Shown here in pieces: positions 1 to 12,700 of a stretch of DNA of 64,000 nt (position 1 is the stretch's first letter; the number at the start of each line of letters is the position of its first letter). The position numbers and the translations under genes are program-made. The stretch lies in NCBI RefSeq assembly GCF_037392515.1, contig NC_090291.1, positions 29,746,001 through 29,810,000 on the forward strand, written 5' to 3'. The notes beneath the pieces are model-generated. The model saw nothing but the letters and a program-made list of their open reading frames with translations. It was not told the origin of the DNA and ran no database searches. This stretch comes from Haliotis asinina. Taxonomy: Eukaryota > Mollusca > Gastropoda > Lepetellida > Haliotidae.

Positions 1-1152
1 AGGTTGTGACTGTGTCAAACGGTCTCTACATTCCCCTATTCGTTAATTTGACAGCATGTATTCCCCGGAGAAATGAACTGATTGTATCAATCAACCTTCG
101 ATGGACACGCACACATACTTTTAGAGTCGAGCAGTACATTTAAGGTACATTCGCCTAGGCCTCCTACCTCTTAAGATGATACAGTCCTGACATGACCTCA
201 AGAGTTAGTTAAATGTGATGTGTCATCGACTGTACAGACGAAATGCTTCCTCGCGAAGAATCTGGCTGCGTGACGGTTCAATATTCAAAATAGACTTGCA
301 CACGTCTATAAGATAATTATTAATAGTTTTAAATGATAATTTCTGTGTAAAATATGAATAATGACTGGGGTCCTTAGACTATCCACACTATCCTTTCAGT
401 GAGAATAGAAGGCGATTAGACTTGATTGACGCTGCCTTTAGATAGACTTACTATACATCCATTGGTTAAGATTCAGTGAGAGAGAGAAAATGTTTATTTA
501 TTCAGTACAGAATTGGAGAAAGGCTATGCCCAGTTATAAACGCGGCAGATATATTGCTTTGGTGCTATCTAGTCTGGCCCATACGTCCTCTGACACAAAT
601 CAGAGCCTTACTCCCACACACGAAAGAGAATGTAATTAGAAACAATTGACTGTGTCTCCCATCAATAACGGTTCAGACATGCGGGGGTGTTCCTATGTGG
701 GCTTACTAACAGGAAGAAAGCCGGTCTCCCGTGCATACCCAGAAACAGAAATATCTATCATGCCAGTAGCATATGTCAAGTCAAGTCATCACAGGATAGG
801 TATATCTGTTATAACACAGCCGACGGTTATCCGCCATTCGGTCAAGCACCGCGGGATATGATAACAATGTTATCTGGTGTTAGCCAGTGTTACATCCGCC
901 ATGTTAAGCAATGTGACGCAAGACTCTCATCATGACCGTATAGAACATTATAATTATGTGCACAAGTGCTGATGTGTATTTATACTGAGCCATCGTGTGC
1001 ACCACGTCGGGTTAGAGTCGACAGTAGGGATTATGCAACGAATTTCACTGTTTTAATTTCCCTACAGTTCGATAAGCTACTTTATATACCCTCATTCATC
1101 AGATCTCCTCGCAGTAGTGAGCACTGAGATCTGGTATGATGAGATCGCTCAC
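1..1152. other. Intergenic, nothing recognised
   Basis: Short ORFs here (for example near 646-935) have no domain, no splice context and no conserved look. No repeat family was recognised. Confidence 0.6.
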
Positions 1153-1165
1153 TAATCGTGCTTGA

Positions 1166-1336
1166 GTGAGTGAGTGTGTGAGTTTAGTTTTACGCCGCTT
1201 TTAGCAATATTCCAGCAATATCACGGTGGGGGACACCAGAAAATGGGCTTCACACATTGTACCCATGTGGGGAATCGAACCCGGGTCTTCGGCGTGACGA
1301 GCGAACGTTTTAACCACTAGGCTACCCCACCGCCCC
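1166..1336 (-). mobile_element. SINE-A, full length, with 13-bp target duplication
   Basis: On the minus strand it reads GGTGGGGTAGCCTAGTGGTT (pol III A box), then GGGTTCGATTCCCC (B box), then GGAATATTGC and a CTCACTCAC tail. The direct repeat TAATCGTGCTTGA lies at 1153-1165 and 1337-1349. A perfect duplication implies a fairly recent insertion. Confidence 0.92.
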
Positions 1337-1587
1337 TAATCGTGCTTGAAGTCTCGTCATATAAATAAGGACTTTGCTGCTGGAAATGTATCACACAACT
1401 TTTGATTATTTAAGTTTTCGTTAGACATGATAACCATGTGTGTGTATCGCTGAAAAATATATAATACATATAACAAGTAATATGTACCATAACATATTAG
1501 TAGCCATTAATGTAGGTACATGTGATATGTGTAGTGATACAAATAGTTAAATAGTAAGTTAAATAACATAATATAATATTAGTTGAT

Positions 1588-1634
1588 ATTAGGTGCTTGA
1601 CTCTGAGGGTACGGGTTCGAATCCCGGATGGGAC
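1588..1634 (+). repeat. tRNA-like 3' half
   Basis: GCTTGACTCTGAGGG, then GGGTTCGAATCCC, forms a perfect T-arm with B box. The D-arm side is not recognisable and the acceptor does not pair, so this is not a tRNA gene. It is probably a remnant of another tRNA-derived SINE. Confidence 0.45.
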
Positions 1635-2191
1635 TTAACCCAATAAAAGTACTAGAATCAGTAGTTTACTGAGAAAGTGTCATCCCAAATATAACACGTT
1701 ACATCATCACCACGGATAACATGTACCAAGGGAAATATTACTGAACAGACTACAAAGAGGTTCTTGCAATTTAAATGTGTATTCGGTATTTTTGCCACGT
1801 CTATCCGACCTGTTTAAGCTTTTGTGCACACAAGGGGAAGCGGTTACGTCTGAACCTGATAAGTACTCGTTTCGCTGTCTTCACCGGTAGTTATAAGTGA
1901 TTGCATAATAATATTAGGGTGATAATCAGCCTGTGGCGTAGGACGCATACATGGGTATCTCAGAACACGTAGCAAGGAGCCACGGGGTATACAAACACTG
2001 TATGTATGCTTACTGGGCAGGCCTACAGATAACGAACCTTGACACGGTGTAGGAACTATCAGGTTACTATTTCTGATAGTGGTGGACTTCGTTCAGGAGT
2101 TGTTCCAGCGCACAAACACGCCAACATGATGTAGACATGCATTGGAAGCGTCTTACTCTACATACTACATGTTTATGTTTGCACTGAATAG

Positions 2192-2253
2192 TGCATTCAT
2201 TCATCCATTCATTCATTCATTCATTCATTCATTCATCCATTCATTCATTCATT
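2192..2253. repeat. (ATTC)n microsatellite
   Basis: About 14 copies of CATT/ATTC with two C substitutions (CATCCATT). Confidence 0.95.
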
Positions 2254-2344
2254 TCAATAACCAAGTAAACATAAAAGACACCCACCACCCATCTTCATCA
2301 ATGAAAATAAAGCGGGCATACTAGAGGATGGTAAAAACAATTAA

Positions 2345-3290
2345 AAGCAATACCAGTACACACTACTATATGCACTACACATAAATGCACACTATACACT
2401 ACTAAACACACTCTGTACCATCACATAGCACACAGTATTATGACCAGACAATATGTTACAATACACATTATCAAATCCTAAGCGGGGTTAAATTTAAGCA
2501 ATATTACGTAATACACATAGTTACAGAAACATATTGATATACTAGAGAACTGTACATGTTTCTGTAACACAAAATTCAAGATCATGCGCCACTCACTATT
2601 ATGCGCTCGACTACACAGCAATCATATCGTTTACAGTAATGACATCGTTAACTGATGCACTAAAACTGGTATAAATGAACAATAGTATGGGCTACACAGA
2701 TCCCTACACACTAAATAATATTGTTCACACAAAACACTCTTATAAACTTAGCCAAAGGTCTACAAAACGGTATGATATATCTAAACACTCAGTATGCTGT
2801 TATGGACCACAAACTAGCAAACATTTCACACTTGTGTACACTTATACCCGACTAACTATTATACAGCACCTTGGACGCTTGGTTAGCCGCACTCAGCAAT
2901 ATTCTGTACGAGGAAATCCAGTGACTGACATCATGAGCATCCATCTACACAAATACGATGACATGTGTCAGCATGACTGACCACCCGATCCCGTTAGTTG
3001 CTCCTTCCGACAAGCATGGGTTGCTGAAGAACAGTTCGAAGCAGGACGTTCACGGTATATTCTACAACAGTTACAACAATCCACTACACGAACTGCTATA
3101 AACTACACACTACACTATCCGCATCTGCATACTGTTATACACTATGAACTATTATGCATTAGACACTATTATCGTTAATAACATAACAACAAACCTTATC
3201 ATGCACTGCGCACTGTTTCACCATTTCTCACTATACGCACGGATACACGTTGTGCACTATCATTTAACGCTGGTAAACTTATACGCTAAA
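2345..3290. other. Low-complexity CACTA-rich tract around a SINE-B
   Basis: Many short ACACTA, CACTATAC and GCACTA words recur with no fixed period on both sides of the SINE-B at 2882. No coding signal. Confidence 0.4.
2882..3056 (-). mobile_element. SINE-B, diverged
   Basis: Contains GCCGCACTCAGCAATATTCT, AATCCAGTGACTGACATCAT, CCCGATCCCGTTAGTTGC and CAAGCATGGGTTGCTGAAGA. Oriented so that the CACTCAC tail is 3', it lies on the minus strand. Confidence 0.8.
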
Positions 3291-3331
3291 ACCAATTGCG
3301 TAGATGGATGCTATTGATGCGTCGTGCTATT

Positions 3332-3600
3332 GGTCACTGGATTGTCTAGTCCAGGCTGGATTATTTGCATACATTTGGCATATACCTGGAATAGTGCTGA
3401 GAGCAGGGTCAGTATAAACTGTAAATAATCGAGTCTGAACCAGACAATCCAGTGAGCAACACCATGAACATTGTTCCATGCAACTGGGATACGATGACGT
3501 GTCATCCAAGACAGCGAGTCTGACCGTCCGATCCCGGTTGTCACCTCTTTCGACAAGCATCGGTGACTGAAAACCAATTCTAACACGTATCTTCACGGGT
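3332..3600. mobile_element. Two SINE-B pieces joined head to head (fold-back)
   Basis: A plus-oriented piece at 3332-3405 (GGTCACTGGATTGTCTAGTC, then GGAATAGTGCTGAGAG) runs into a minus-oriented copy at 3413-3600 (GTAAATAATCGAGTCTG, CAGACAATCCAGTGAGC, CCGATCCCGGTTGTCACC). The two CACTGGATTGTCT segments are inverted with a gap of about 60 bp, so the region can form a stem. Confidence 0.8.
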
Positions 3601-3728
3601 ATGACGTGATGACGATGTCATGTTGATGTCAGCGATTGGACATCCGTTCTTATCCTTGGTAAGGCTTTATACATATCCTCGATAAATAGGTGCAGTGTAT
3701 CTAAACTGTTATATTATGAATATCCTGG

Positions 3729-3890
3729 GGGTGTATGGTAGGGTAACCTTGTGGTTAGAGCGCCCGCTCGTCACATAGAAGACCCGGGTTCGATTCCCCA
3801 CATGGGAACAAGGTGAGAAGTCCAATTCTGATGTTCTCCCGTCGTGATATAACTGGAATATTGCAACAAGCGGTGTAAAACCATATTCAC
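3729..3890 (+). mobile_element. SINE-A, full length, with 14-bp target duplication
   Basis: The A-box region GGTAACCTTGTGGTTAGAG and B box GGGTTCGATTCCCC are intact, followed by CTGGAATATTGC and GGTGTAAAACC. The direct repeat TATGAATATCCTGG lies at 3715-3728 and 3891-3904. Confidence 0.92.
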
Positions 3891-3904
3891 TATGAATATC
3901 CTGG

Positions 3905-5179
3905 ACCTATATTCGTTACCGAAAGTTAGTTTAGGATGTGTAGGTACCTTATCCCCACCTTCCTTTATCAGTAATACTCGGTTTAAGAGGTCCCACGGAC
4001 CACCTGTCTTTGTATGTCCAATTTTATCCCTCATAATATATACCAAATATAAGTAAATCTTGAACGTCAACATGCAGAATTTACCTTGTGGGGTTCATGT
4101 TAGTTGTCTTACAGACCCTGAAGCAAATATATCCAAGCAAGCCAACGCAAGTCTATAAAATGTGGCAATAAAGTAAGTATGTTACATTTTATTATTTTTT
4201 TTCACTATGAACTTTTTCTGTAAAATATGCTCATTTCAGAGGCTATAGTAGTTAGTCTTGGTCCACATTGCAACACTAAACCGTGTGCTGACCTAGTTCC
4301 TCCCAGAATTGACCTATCAGATATTTATACCGTGTTATTTGCCTGGTGTCCCAAGACAGATAACGCTACTTTCAACAGTACAGCATGCCACTTCACACAT
4401 AATGATTAGGAAAGCTCTGGCATTGTGACGAAGCCTTAAAATAATAATGATATAGATTACTTAGATTACATAACAGTCGGTTGAAAAAGCATTTGACGTA
4501 GTTGGAACAGTTGTTGTAGAATCACTGTAGGTGTATATCGGTGTATGTTAATTTAAAGGCTTATATCATGACGTTGGGGAAATGAATAATTAATGACATG
4601 GCAAGTAGGTTGATTATGCTAATGTGTTGCTACCCTGTCTCGTCTTGCATGTAAACACACAATTATCAAACGTGGCACTTGTGATTGTGAATGGTATAGA
4701 ATACGTTCCTAAAAGAGAAAGAATATCGGAGTGTAGGGTCTACAAATGAATTAGTTTGAAAAGGCTTTAAAACGATTCAAATATGCTTTGTTCAGAGTAT
4801 AGTGACAAAATATTTTGTCATACATTCACATTTTTGTTTGTTTATGCTTTAATTTATAATATCCGGTGTGTTAGACGGCACCCAGTGTACAACTGCAGGT
4901 GTAATTCGTCCATATACCTCCACTATTTGTTGGTATTTCAGAATAGAGCATTTACTTTATACATTGCATCATCAAAACAAACCAACGAACAGCTGTGTGT
5001 ATTTCATCCATCAGCGGTTTTTGTTCGCGAATCTCAGGTCAGAGCTTGTAATGTAAAACTAGTCTAAAACGCTCAGCTGGTTCGGAAACAAGTATGGGCA
5101 AGCAGAGTTGCATTCCAAGCATGCAGTCAAGGATATCGTTTTGGCATATTCGTCCATTTGAGCTGACCTGCCAAGGCAA
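3905..5179. other. Intergenic upstream of ZFTRAF1, nothing recognised
   Basis: AT-rich single-copy-looking DNA with short chance ORFs at 4227, 4783 and 4868. No repeat or gene was recognised. Confidence 0.55.
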
Positions 5180-5416
5180 CTCGCATTTTATTGGTCAGGA
5201 GTTGAAATTAATCATCGGAGATACATCGTACAACTCCGTCTATGCAACGGAAACAAACGACTACTAATTACACATTCTTTCGGGGGTCAGCGAGGTTTTT
5301 GATTGGTCGAGGGACAGGTTAATGCTCTCAGCGAACCCCTTTTATTGGCTGTCCATCACGTCATGGGAACAGCTATTCCATGCTCTGACGTCACGGTAAA
5401 TTTACAAACAAACAAG
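5180..5416 (+). promoter_or_regulatory. Probable ZFTRAF1 promoter and 5' UTR with three inverted CCAAT boxes
   Basis: Three ATTGG motifs (inverted CCAAT, the NF-Y site) lie at 5190-5194, 5302-5306 and 5344-5348, just upstream of the chosen start codon at 5417. I see no TATA box at a fitting distance. Several CCAAT boxes without TATA are typical of housekeeping promoters. The transcription start is not visible. An upstream in-frame ATG at 5303 exists, but it sits inside the CCAAT cluster and its encoded residues do not resemble the family. Confidence 0.5.
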
Positions 5417-5617
5417 ATGGCCGAGAGTGCAGACGCTCCACGTCAAGTTCTTCGCGACGAAAACGAAGACAAAGAAAATATGTCATCTTTTGAGCCACAA
5501 GTCAAGAAACAAAAGTTGTCAGACCACTGTTTATCTATAGGTTACAAGCTGGAAGACCGTCTCAGCGGCATCCTGTGCTGTGCTGTATGTTTGGATCTGC
5601 CCAGGACTTGCTACCAG
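5417..5617 (+). CDS. ZFTRAF1: ZFTRAF1 coding exon 1
   Basis: Encodes residues 1-67, ending phase 0 at CAG|GTAGTT. It holds the first RING cysteine pair (C55, C58) and ends with CYQ, which joins exon 2 CTNGHLMC exactly as in vertebrate CYHR1. Intron 1 is 1375 bp. Confidence 0.93.
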
Positions 5618-8600
5618 GTAGTTTTGGGGGATGGGCTCAGCATGTCAAAATGTTCATCTCCTTAAAAGTAACAAGCTTGCTAAACTGGTCGTAGCATACT
5701 TTGGATGTCACTTAGGTTAAGTCACTGGAGTGTTGTCGAAAAACAGTCTTTGGTGGGTGGGGAGTAAAGGTCAAAGTTATTTCCGGAGTCTCGCATCTGT
5801 CAGCTGAGAATTTGTTTACTAAATGCATACAGCTGACCAGAGGAAAAACAATGCACTTTTTAAGGAGTTCACTCTTATAACAGTTCGTTTAAGTGCATTT
5901 GTACAGAAATGGAATAGGAAGGACGATTTACAAGTTTAGTGTGCAGTTACATCAATAGAATCTGGAAATTGTCGATTAGGAAATACCCAAGTTCGCTCTG
6001 CCCTCTGCCAAGTGCAGGGAATCACGTGATGCAGACGTGTCATCTGAGCAGTGCTATTTTGGGATGCTAGCCAATGATAATTCTGGCACATTTCCAAATC
6101 CATTAACATTAACAAAAGGTAATCACCATGTTAATTGTGTAATAAAACAATTATAAAAACTGTATATGTGCGAAATCTTCACTCCCGTTCGAGACCTTTC
6201 CCTTCTAATTGTGCACCGTGCAGTTAAAAGGTTCGAGGGTGTGTCGGGCTGGGTACGGCCACGGGAGCTATGAACGTGTCATGAGAATTTATGCCTTGTC
6301 ATTGAAACAATTTTAGTTCAATGGTTTGTTGTCCTTCACAACAACACAAATTGTTCAGTCTGCATATGTCATACAACGACATGCAAGCATAATTATCAAC
6401 ATAGTTAAATTGATAAATAGACATGATATGCAGATTTTGTTATATACAAATATTTGTTCTTCACATCATGACTTGCTCAAAGAGAAAGTTATGGGGAAAA
6501 CAGGTTTTTTTTTTCAGAACAACAGTTTCTTGTTGTTGAACTCTTTACGTTATTATGGCAGACCTGAAGAACAATTACATAATGTAACTAGATGCTGTTA
6601 CAGGAATATGTACACAGGTTCCAAATAATATACCAATCACCATATTTTGTTTCCTAGGGTACTGCAGTTCTGTTTGTTAGGTAGTTAGTTAGCCAATGCA
6701 ATATTTTAGTGTTTGGATAATTTCACAAGGAACCAGATGAAACATGTGAAGCCCATTGAACATGGTGTCCCCTGCTGAGTTATTGCTGGAATATTGCTAA
6801 AAGAGGCATAAAACTAAACTCAATCGCTTACCCATAGGAAACATGAACTAAAACCGTGTTAGCCAGCTTGAAGTAGAGAATCCTCATAACCAAATTCTTT
6901 TGTTCTTTATTCACATATTGATAAGGATGATATAAAATCATCCTGCACATCTAAAAATGATAATTAATTGTGGAAATTGTGTCTACTTTCAGTGCACAAA
7001 TGGACATCTAATGTGTGCAGGATGCTTCAACCATCTCCTAGCTGATGCACGTCTCAAGGATGAAACAGCAACTTGCCCAAACTGCAGATGTGAAATCTCC
7101 AAGAATCTCTGCACAAGAAATCTTGCTGTTGAGAAAGCTGCATCAGAACTTCCCACAGAATGCCAGTACTGCAACCAGAAGCTGCCTCGTAACATCCTTG
7201 ACCATCATGAGAGGGAACTGTGTGCGGAAAGGTAAGCGGGCTTAGGTAGGGTAAGCGTCCTAACCGTTAGGTTAGGCTAGAACTAATCAGTCTTTCCCTT
7301 CACAGGTTCACCTTAGCTTAGCCCAGCAAGCAACTGCATGTGTGAGGGGGACACACATACAGTTCCTTGCGTTGTTGGTTAGGTTTATGTTAACATGTTT
7401 TAACCAGAACCACACGTTTTCTATTTTCTGTCATTTAACCAGGAATGGAGTTGTTCAGCCATGGTCTCATAAGCGGAAGATTTAGCAGCGCCTAGGTTGT
7501 TGGAGTTGAGCAACAGTACTTCAACTGTTGAGGCGGCAAGTATTTTATGTCTCTTAACATGCTGCAGTAGCATGCCCAGGTTGTTCAGTATGTATGTTGT
7601 GGTAATTACAGTACAATTATGGCATAATTGTGTTTGTGCAGATTTATCTCTTTGTTCTCTTCTTCATTTTCTTCTCTTTTTATCCAAATTCAAAATTATT
7701 AGCCATGTGGAGCATCTGGAATATTTGCATTCAAAAAACAAGTTTGAATTATTACGATGGGTTGCTCTTCTGGATTTGTAATTTTTTTTTTCTATGGAAA
7801 CATACATAGAGGGGATATACCTAAATGATTAGTGTTAAAGAAATGAAAATGCACTCCAAAGAGTACTCCATCAATTTTGTTTACAAATGTTCACTTCTTG
7901 GAATGTATGATTCTTATATAACATGTATTGTAGAACTGTTGAATACAATTCTTATGAGATGTTATCAGACTGTGTGGAGGCTATTCATATGTTCACCAAC
8001 TGCAGTTGTGAAATCAAAGTACGCAGTGGAAACTATGAGTTCACCACCCCAGTTTCGACACATCAATATATGTGCTATACCAGTGCTCCAAAGCCCTTTC
8101 AGCTCTATTCCAGTGAATGCTGAGTCTTTGTTTTTTGGCCCACACTGTTCTGACTTTTTGGACAATTTTGTTCCTTTACCATTTCTGTCTTAGATAGGAG
8201 CAGTATTTGACAAGTTTTGATTCATTTGGTCATTCACAATGAATGATTTGTGATGAAGAAAAGAAAATAGCCCAAAACGGTTTGGTTAGTAGATAGTATC
8301 ACAATAAGTTCAGATGATGTTAAACAAGGGCAGTTTTTTTCAGGTAAGAGAATTTAGTTACAGTCTCATCAGCGGCTGAAGCCAAATTTAGGAAAAGGAA
8401 AACATTAGTAGAATTGTTTTGGATATTTTCATGCAAGACATTTTCAGGTTCAAGGCTTACTGAGTGACAACCCAGGTCCAAGTAATTGTAAGTATGGTCA
8501 TGGCCGTAACACTCGCAAATTTTACAGGATATTTTTACTAGTAGTATATCTTCAGTTCTTATCTTCCACAGACCCACTGCTTGCAAATATGCCAAGATTG

Positions 8601-9789
8601 GGTGCCCGTGGCTAGGTCCCTACCACGAGGGGAGGGAGCATGAGGCATCGTGTGCCCATCCGAAGAAGAGTGGGAGTGAGGTTCTAGAGGCACTAAAAGT
8701 CCTGGACCTGAAGCAGCTGGAAGAAAAACAGCTTTACAGTAAAATATTCTCACTGTTGTCACTGGAGAAGATCACTTTCAATGGTAGGATGTTCTGTATA
8801 TTTATGACATTATAACATGTTGCAAGACTTCCTTCTCATTTATTAGGATTAATACCATACTATGCGCTTGGGTTTCACTGAAATTGTGAATGATGAGAGC
8901 TGCCCCAATTTGATGTGACTTCTCTCAAATCTGCACAAAATTGATCTTACTTCTGTTTACATGATGTGATATAACTGAGATACAAAGAAGAGTTAAAATC
9001 AAATTCAATCACCCCATCAAATAAACCTGTCTCATAAAGACCTGCTGTGATATTGCTGGAATATTGCAGGAAGTAATGTAAAACTGAAACTCACACACAC
9101 TTATAAAGGTGATATTGGTATCTCGTAAAACTAACGTTAATAGAGCAATTCTGAGCAATGCATTAAGTATAACCATACATTGACAATCAGCAGTATTTCC
9201 TCCAAGTTTGTTTACAAATAATTTCTGTTTTGAGTTCAGTGTGTTCATATCCCAATCTACTGATAGAAATCAGGCTTTGACACAGATTGTGTAAAGATTC
9301 TGTTCATTCTTAATATTGCTCTGAGTCATTCTTTGATAAAAAATATTAAACAATGACAATCTTTCACATGTGGTATTTCATTATTGTCTTTCTTATGCAG
9401 ACTTGCAGTTGAAGCCCTACAGAACAGATGACTTCATCACCAAGTTGTTCTATGAGACAAGCCGCTTTTCGGCTTTCAACCAACAGTGGGTGATTAAAGC
9501 TCACGTCAACAGTGACCACAAAAACCCAACTCAGGCATGTCAGCGCAAGCTTGTGTACCAGCTCGTCCTGAAGAGTCGCATCAGCAACCCCTTGCGTCTC
9601 CACTTCTTGGCCTTGAAAGGACCATATGGTGACATGAAGGTTAACCCAGCGATATATGAGCATGAGTTCACAAGCGACAGCACGGAGACTGAAGTGAAGC
9701 ACTTTCCTATCACAGACTCAACTGAATGCAACAAACTCTTGGCCACCAGGACCATCAATTTCAGGATCATCATGTTCCAGGTCTCCTAG
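5417..9789 (+). CDS. ZFTRAF1: Zinc finger TRAF-type protein 1 (cysteine and histidine rich protein 1), join of four exons
   Basis: Exons 5417-5617, 6993-7231, 8572-8783 and 9401-9789 have consensus GT-AG borders and compatible phases. They join into 346 codons plus TAG, against about 311 residues in human. The N-terminus is acidic then Lys-rich. A RING-like finger spans about residues 55-100 (C55-x2-C58, C68-x3-H72-x2-C75-x2-C78, C95-x2-C98). A TRAF-type Cys/His region spans about 124-174 (C124, C127, H139, C144, C151, C158, H170, C174). The C-terminal domain from about 218 carries the family motifs [14 protein letters not shown] and ECNKLL. The start at 5417 was chosen for its context (aagATGg) and the MAESADA beginning. 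The RING suggests ubiquitin-ligase-like or scaffold activity, but the function in molluscs is inference. Family assignment rests on remembered human sequence and is near certain. The TMEM276-like gene lies about 15 kb downstream, convergent. Confidence 0.95.
6742..6830 (+). mobile_element. SINE-A 3' part in ZFTRAF1 intron 1
   Basis: Matches the SINE-A body and tail (GTGAAGCCCATT, GGTGTCCCCTGC, TTGCTGGAATATTGCTAAAA, CATAAAACTAAACTCA); the tRNA head is missing. Confidence 0.8.
6993..7231 (+). CDS. ZFTRAF1: ZFTRAF1 coding exon 2
   Basis: Begins after the acceptor CTACTTTCAG and ends at GGAAAG|GTAAGC, leaving two bases of a split Arg codon. It completes the RING ([11 protein letters not shown], then CPNC) and starts the TRAF-type region (CQYC through HHERELC). 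Intron 2 is 1340 bp. Confidence 0.95.
8572..8783 (+). CDS. ZFTRAF1: ZFTRAF1 coding exon 3
   Basis: Acceptor CTTCCACAG|A; donor AATG|GTAGGA. The first base completes the split Arg codon, then the frame reads [10 protein letters not shown], the second half of the TRAF-type zinc region. A helical stretch rich in Leu, Lys and Glu follows, ending in [10 protein letters not shown], which closely matches the vertebrate protein. This exon lacks an ATG-initiated ORF in its own frame, so simple ORF scanning misses it. Intron 3 is 617 bp. Confidence 0.93.
9029..9100 (+). mobile_element. SINE-A tail fragment in ZFTRAF1 intron 3
   Basis: TGATATTGCTGGAATATTGC, then GTAAAACTGAAACTCACACA, matches the common SINE tail. 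The head is absent. Confidence 0.65.
9401..9789 (+). CDS. ZFTRAF1: ZFTRAF1 coding exon 4 (terminal)
   Basis: Acceptor CTTATGCAG; stop TAG at 9787-9789. Encodes residues 218-346, the conserved C-terminal domain with [32 protein letters not shown] and ECNKLLATR. This domain is the most conserved part of the family and has a TRAF/MATH-like appearance; that fold is inference. Confidence 0.96.
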
Positions 9790-12700
9790 AACCAAGCTCA
9801 TCCACTTCTTTGCCATTGTGTTTTCTATTGTACTTCACTTCAGTCATAATTGCTAAGTAGATAACCAGTTGGTGAGTGGCTGCCTCACACAGACATTTGC
9901 TGGAGGACAAGTGTGTGCTGGCTTCACACTGCAACAGATAGTTATGCGAGTTAGGATCTTGGACCTAGGTATGGATTTGTTCAGAGACAGTTGTTGACAG
10001 ACTTCTCTTATGTGTTCTTTAGGGTTTGTGAGAACTGTTTAGAACTGTCATTGTTAGAAGGCCTGAATTGTAGTGACTGATATTTATTGTCAAGATCCTT
10101 TGAAGATAAGACCCAAGTGACTTGAATTTTAAATTCAGTGGTATAATATTTGAGATAAAATTGTGCGTTTTGATTTATTCCGGAAAGCCTGTCATTTTTA
10201 GATTAGTTTGTCAACATTTCTGTAAGTAATTTACATTTGGTAATGCTTCATGCTTCCTTCTTGGGTAGTCCCTGGTTTTATCTTTGGAGGATCTTGCAAC
10301 TGGTTACAGCTGAATATGGTGTTTGAGATTTATTCATTCTGAACTGACAAGTATTTTGTAACATTTGTCGCTGTAGTCTTAGCTGTAGCATTATTTAGAT
10401 TTTATACCTACTTGCTTATCACAGGTGAACTGTGAATGTTTAAAACATCATGGTTTTTATCAGTATTTTATATTTGTGTTTGTTAATTACCTGATATCAA
10501 TTTCATTTTACTTTCCTTCTACTTGTTAAGTGATTTATTACACAAATTCATTTTATTCATGAGTATAATAAATGCACTTGTAACAAACTATAAATGGATA
10601 GGTAACTTTGTGCAGTGGAAACTACAATATTATTACATTGTACAATGAAATTGAGAGATTTTAATTATGGTGATTGTCTCTCTTTAACTTTATTCAAACG
10701 TACATGGTGATATTGCCTCAGTTTAATCTGCTTAATGTTATTTCTCATCGAGAAGGAAAATAGTCATTTTCAGTATACTCAGTAAATGCATACACATTGT
10801 TGTTTATTGCTGTCCTAGTCATTTTCAACATGTTTATATTTTTGTAGGTATTAAAGTTGTATATCAGAACACACAAGAGTGGTAATGATTTACTATGGTC
10901 AGTGGTTGGGTGTACCGGTAGTTGGAAAACATTTACATTGTAATTATAGATGGTTTAGATAAGAGACAGGAGTTAAGATTTGTGTCCATTTTTCTTCTTT
11001 AATTAAAAATGCTTTTTTAAATTTATTCTACAAATTCTACAAATAATGGCACATTGATTATTTTTGCACTGTTTTAAGTTAGTAACACGAGTGTAATCTC
11101 GGAGTAGGTAAAAATTTCATTGTTCTGGATGCAAAATATTTTCTCTGTACATGCATAATCACTTGCACATGGGTTTTAGCTATAATTTGATTTTGAAGGA
11201 CTGATGTCTTGATGCAAACCAACGGAATTGTTTAAAACTGAATACAGTAAAATCAGCAATGTTACAAGAGTTATGACAAGAAATTGCACTAATTTGTTAC
11301 TGATTTCTTTCATTTTGGCACTTTGGTTATGGGTAATGTCACTTCAGCATTAAGGTGGTTTTATGATTCTAAAGGGACATGTTGTCATTGACTACTACAT
11401 TGACAGAAGTACCTCAGATATTCTGCTCATGGACAGTGGAAACATGAATATGGGCATTCTTCTAAGTGTCTGTACATAACATTGACTTTGTCATTGACAT
11501 TGTAAATATATGTTTGTTATGAAGATGTTCCGGAGTATGTGGAACATATTTGCGTGGAGTCAGTTGTAGGCACAGTAATGTTTAAAGCATACAAGTCAGT
11601 GAATTTGTAATGACACCTGGTGCTAGTGATTGATACATTATTCAGAGTACATTGTTTATGGTAGCATACAAGTTAAGTGTCGTGGTGATGTATTAATGAA
11701 ATACTGTATTTAAGATATTGTAATAATTTGTATTAGGGTACAGTATATAGTGTATGATATGCTGCTGTGTATGTTATTTCTTGTATTTGATTTATGTTGA
11801 AATTATTCTGCTCTGTAAACTATTAACTTTATGAAAGTATCACTTTTGTTTCCTGGTAATATTTGCATCTATTTTCAAATAATGGTGATTGGATATTTTC
11901 TAAAAATATATTTCAGTAATTTCTAAGTAAATCATTAAGCATTTACCATGTATTATCGTACTGTAGAAAAATGATCAGTTTCATACCAAGTATTAGGTAA
12001 ACACATTGTCAAGCATGAAAATGTAAAATCTCATTAATTACCAGATCTTACTGCTTCTTTTGTAGTGATAGGAAGCGCTAGGATTGGATTTGAGGTTTAT
12101 CATTTGTCAGGGATTTAACAAAACTCAATATTAAATGAGATAGCGAAATTTGCTCATATTGTTTACAACACTGACTTTCTTGCTCAGAAAGCTTAAATAC
12201 AGATCCAGTGATACAGCTGTTATTGTATCTTTGACAGTGGTTTCACAGAAAACATGTTGATTGTAATAGTAATTTAAGATGAAAACAATGGGGCCTTTTG
12301 TAATATATATATTATTGTAAATTCAGATGTTATTTAATTATTTTATTCTGTCAATTCCACATTGTGATACTATCACATTTACTATTTAATACTTATAGTA
12401 TGTAGATATATATCAGTCAACACTTGACTCTACTTCCAAAATTGTTACATTTTTGGCTTTTACACATGTTAAAGGTTATAAGATTCCACGAGGGATTAAT
12501 GATAATCATTTTGTTTTAGAGTTATTTACGATGTAAATATCATGTTAATTTCAGTGTTTGATACATATATGTGATATTTTATATTCTAGTGTATCCTACT
12601 TCATTAAACTGTGAAGAGTTATCTTCCTTTGATTTGACACACACCTCTGACACTTCTCAAAAAATACTTTTAAGCTGGAACTGTAGCTTAGATGCTATGA

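Noticed and set aside
1588-1634. tRNA gene
   Set aside because: Only the T-arm side is tRNA-like; there is no D-arm and no acceptor pairing.
2192-2253. CRISPR-like regular repeat
   Set aside because: A plain tetranucleotide microsatellite with no spacers, in eukaryotic DNA.
5303-5416. N-terminal extension of ZFTRAF1 from the upstream ATG
   Set aside because: The extra 38 codons overlap the CCAAT cluster and lack family resemblance; the ATG at 5417 has better context.
7825-8193. 122-codon ORF in ZFTRAF1 intron 2, considered as the missing exon
   Set aside because: The true exon 3 at 8572-8783 has correct splice sites, phase and family residues; this ORF matches nothing.
9364-9702. Minus-strand ORF of 112 codons opposite ZFTRAF1 exon 4
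   Set aside because: Antisense shadow of a conserved exon.
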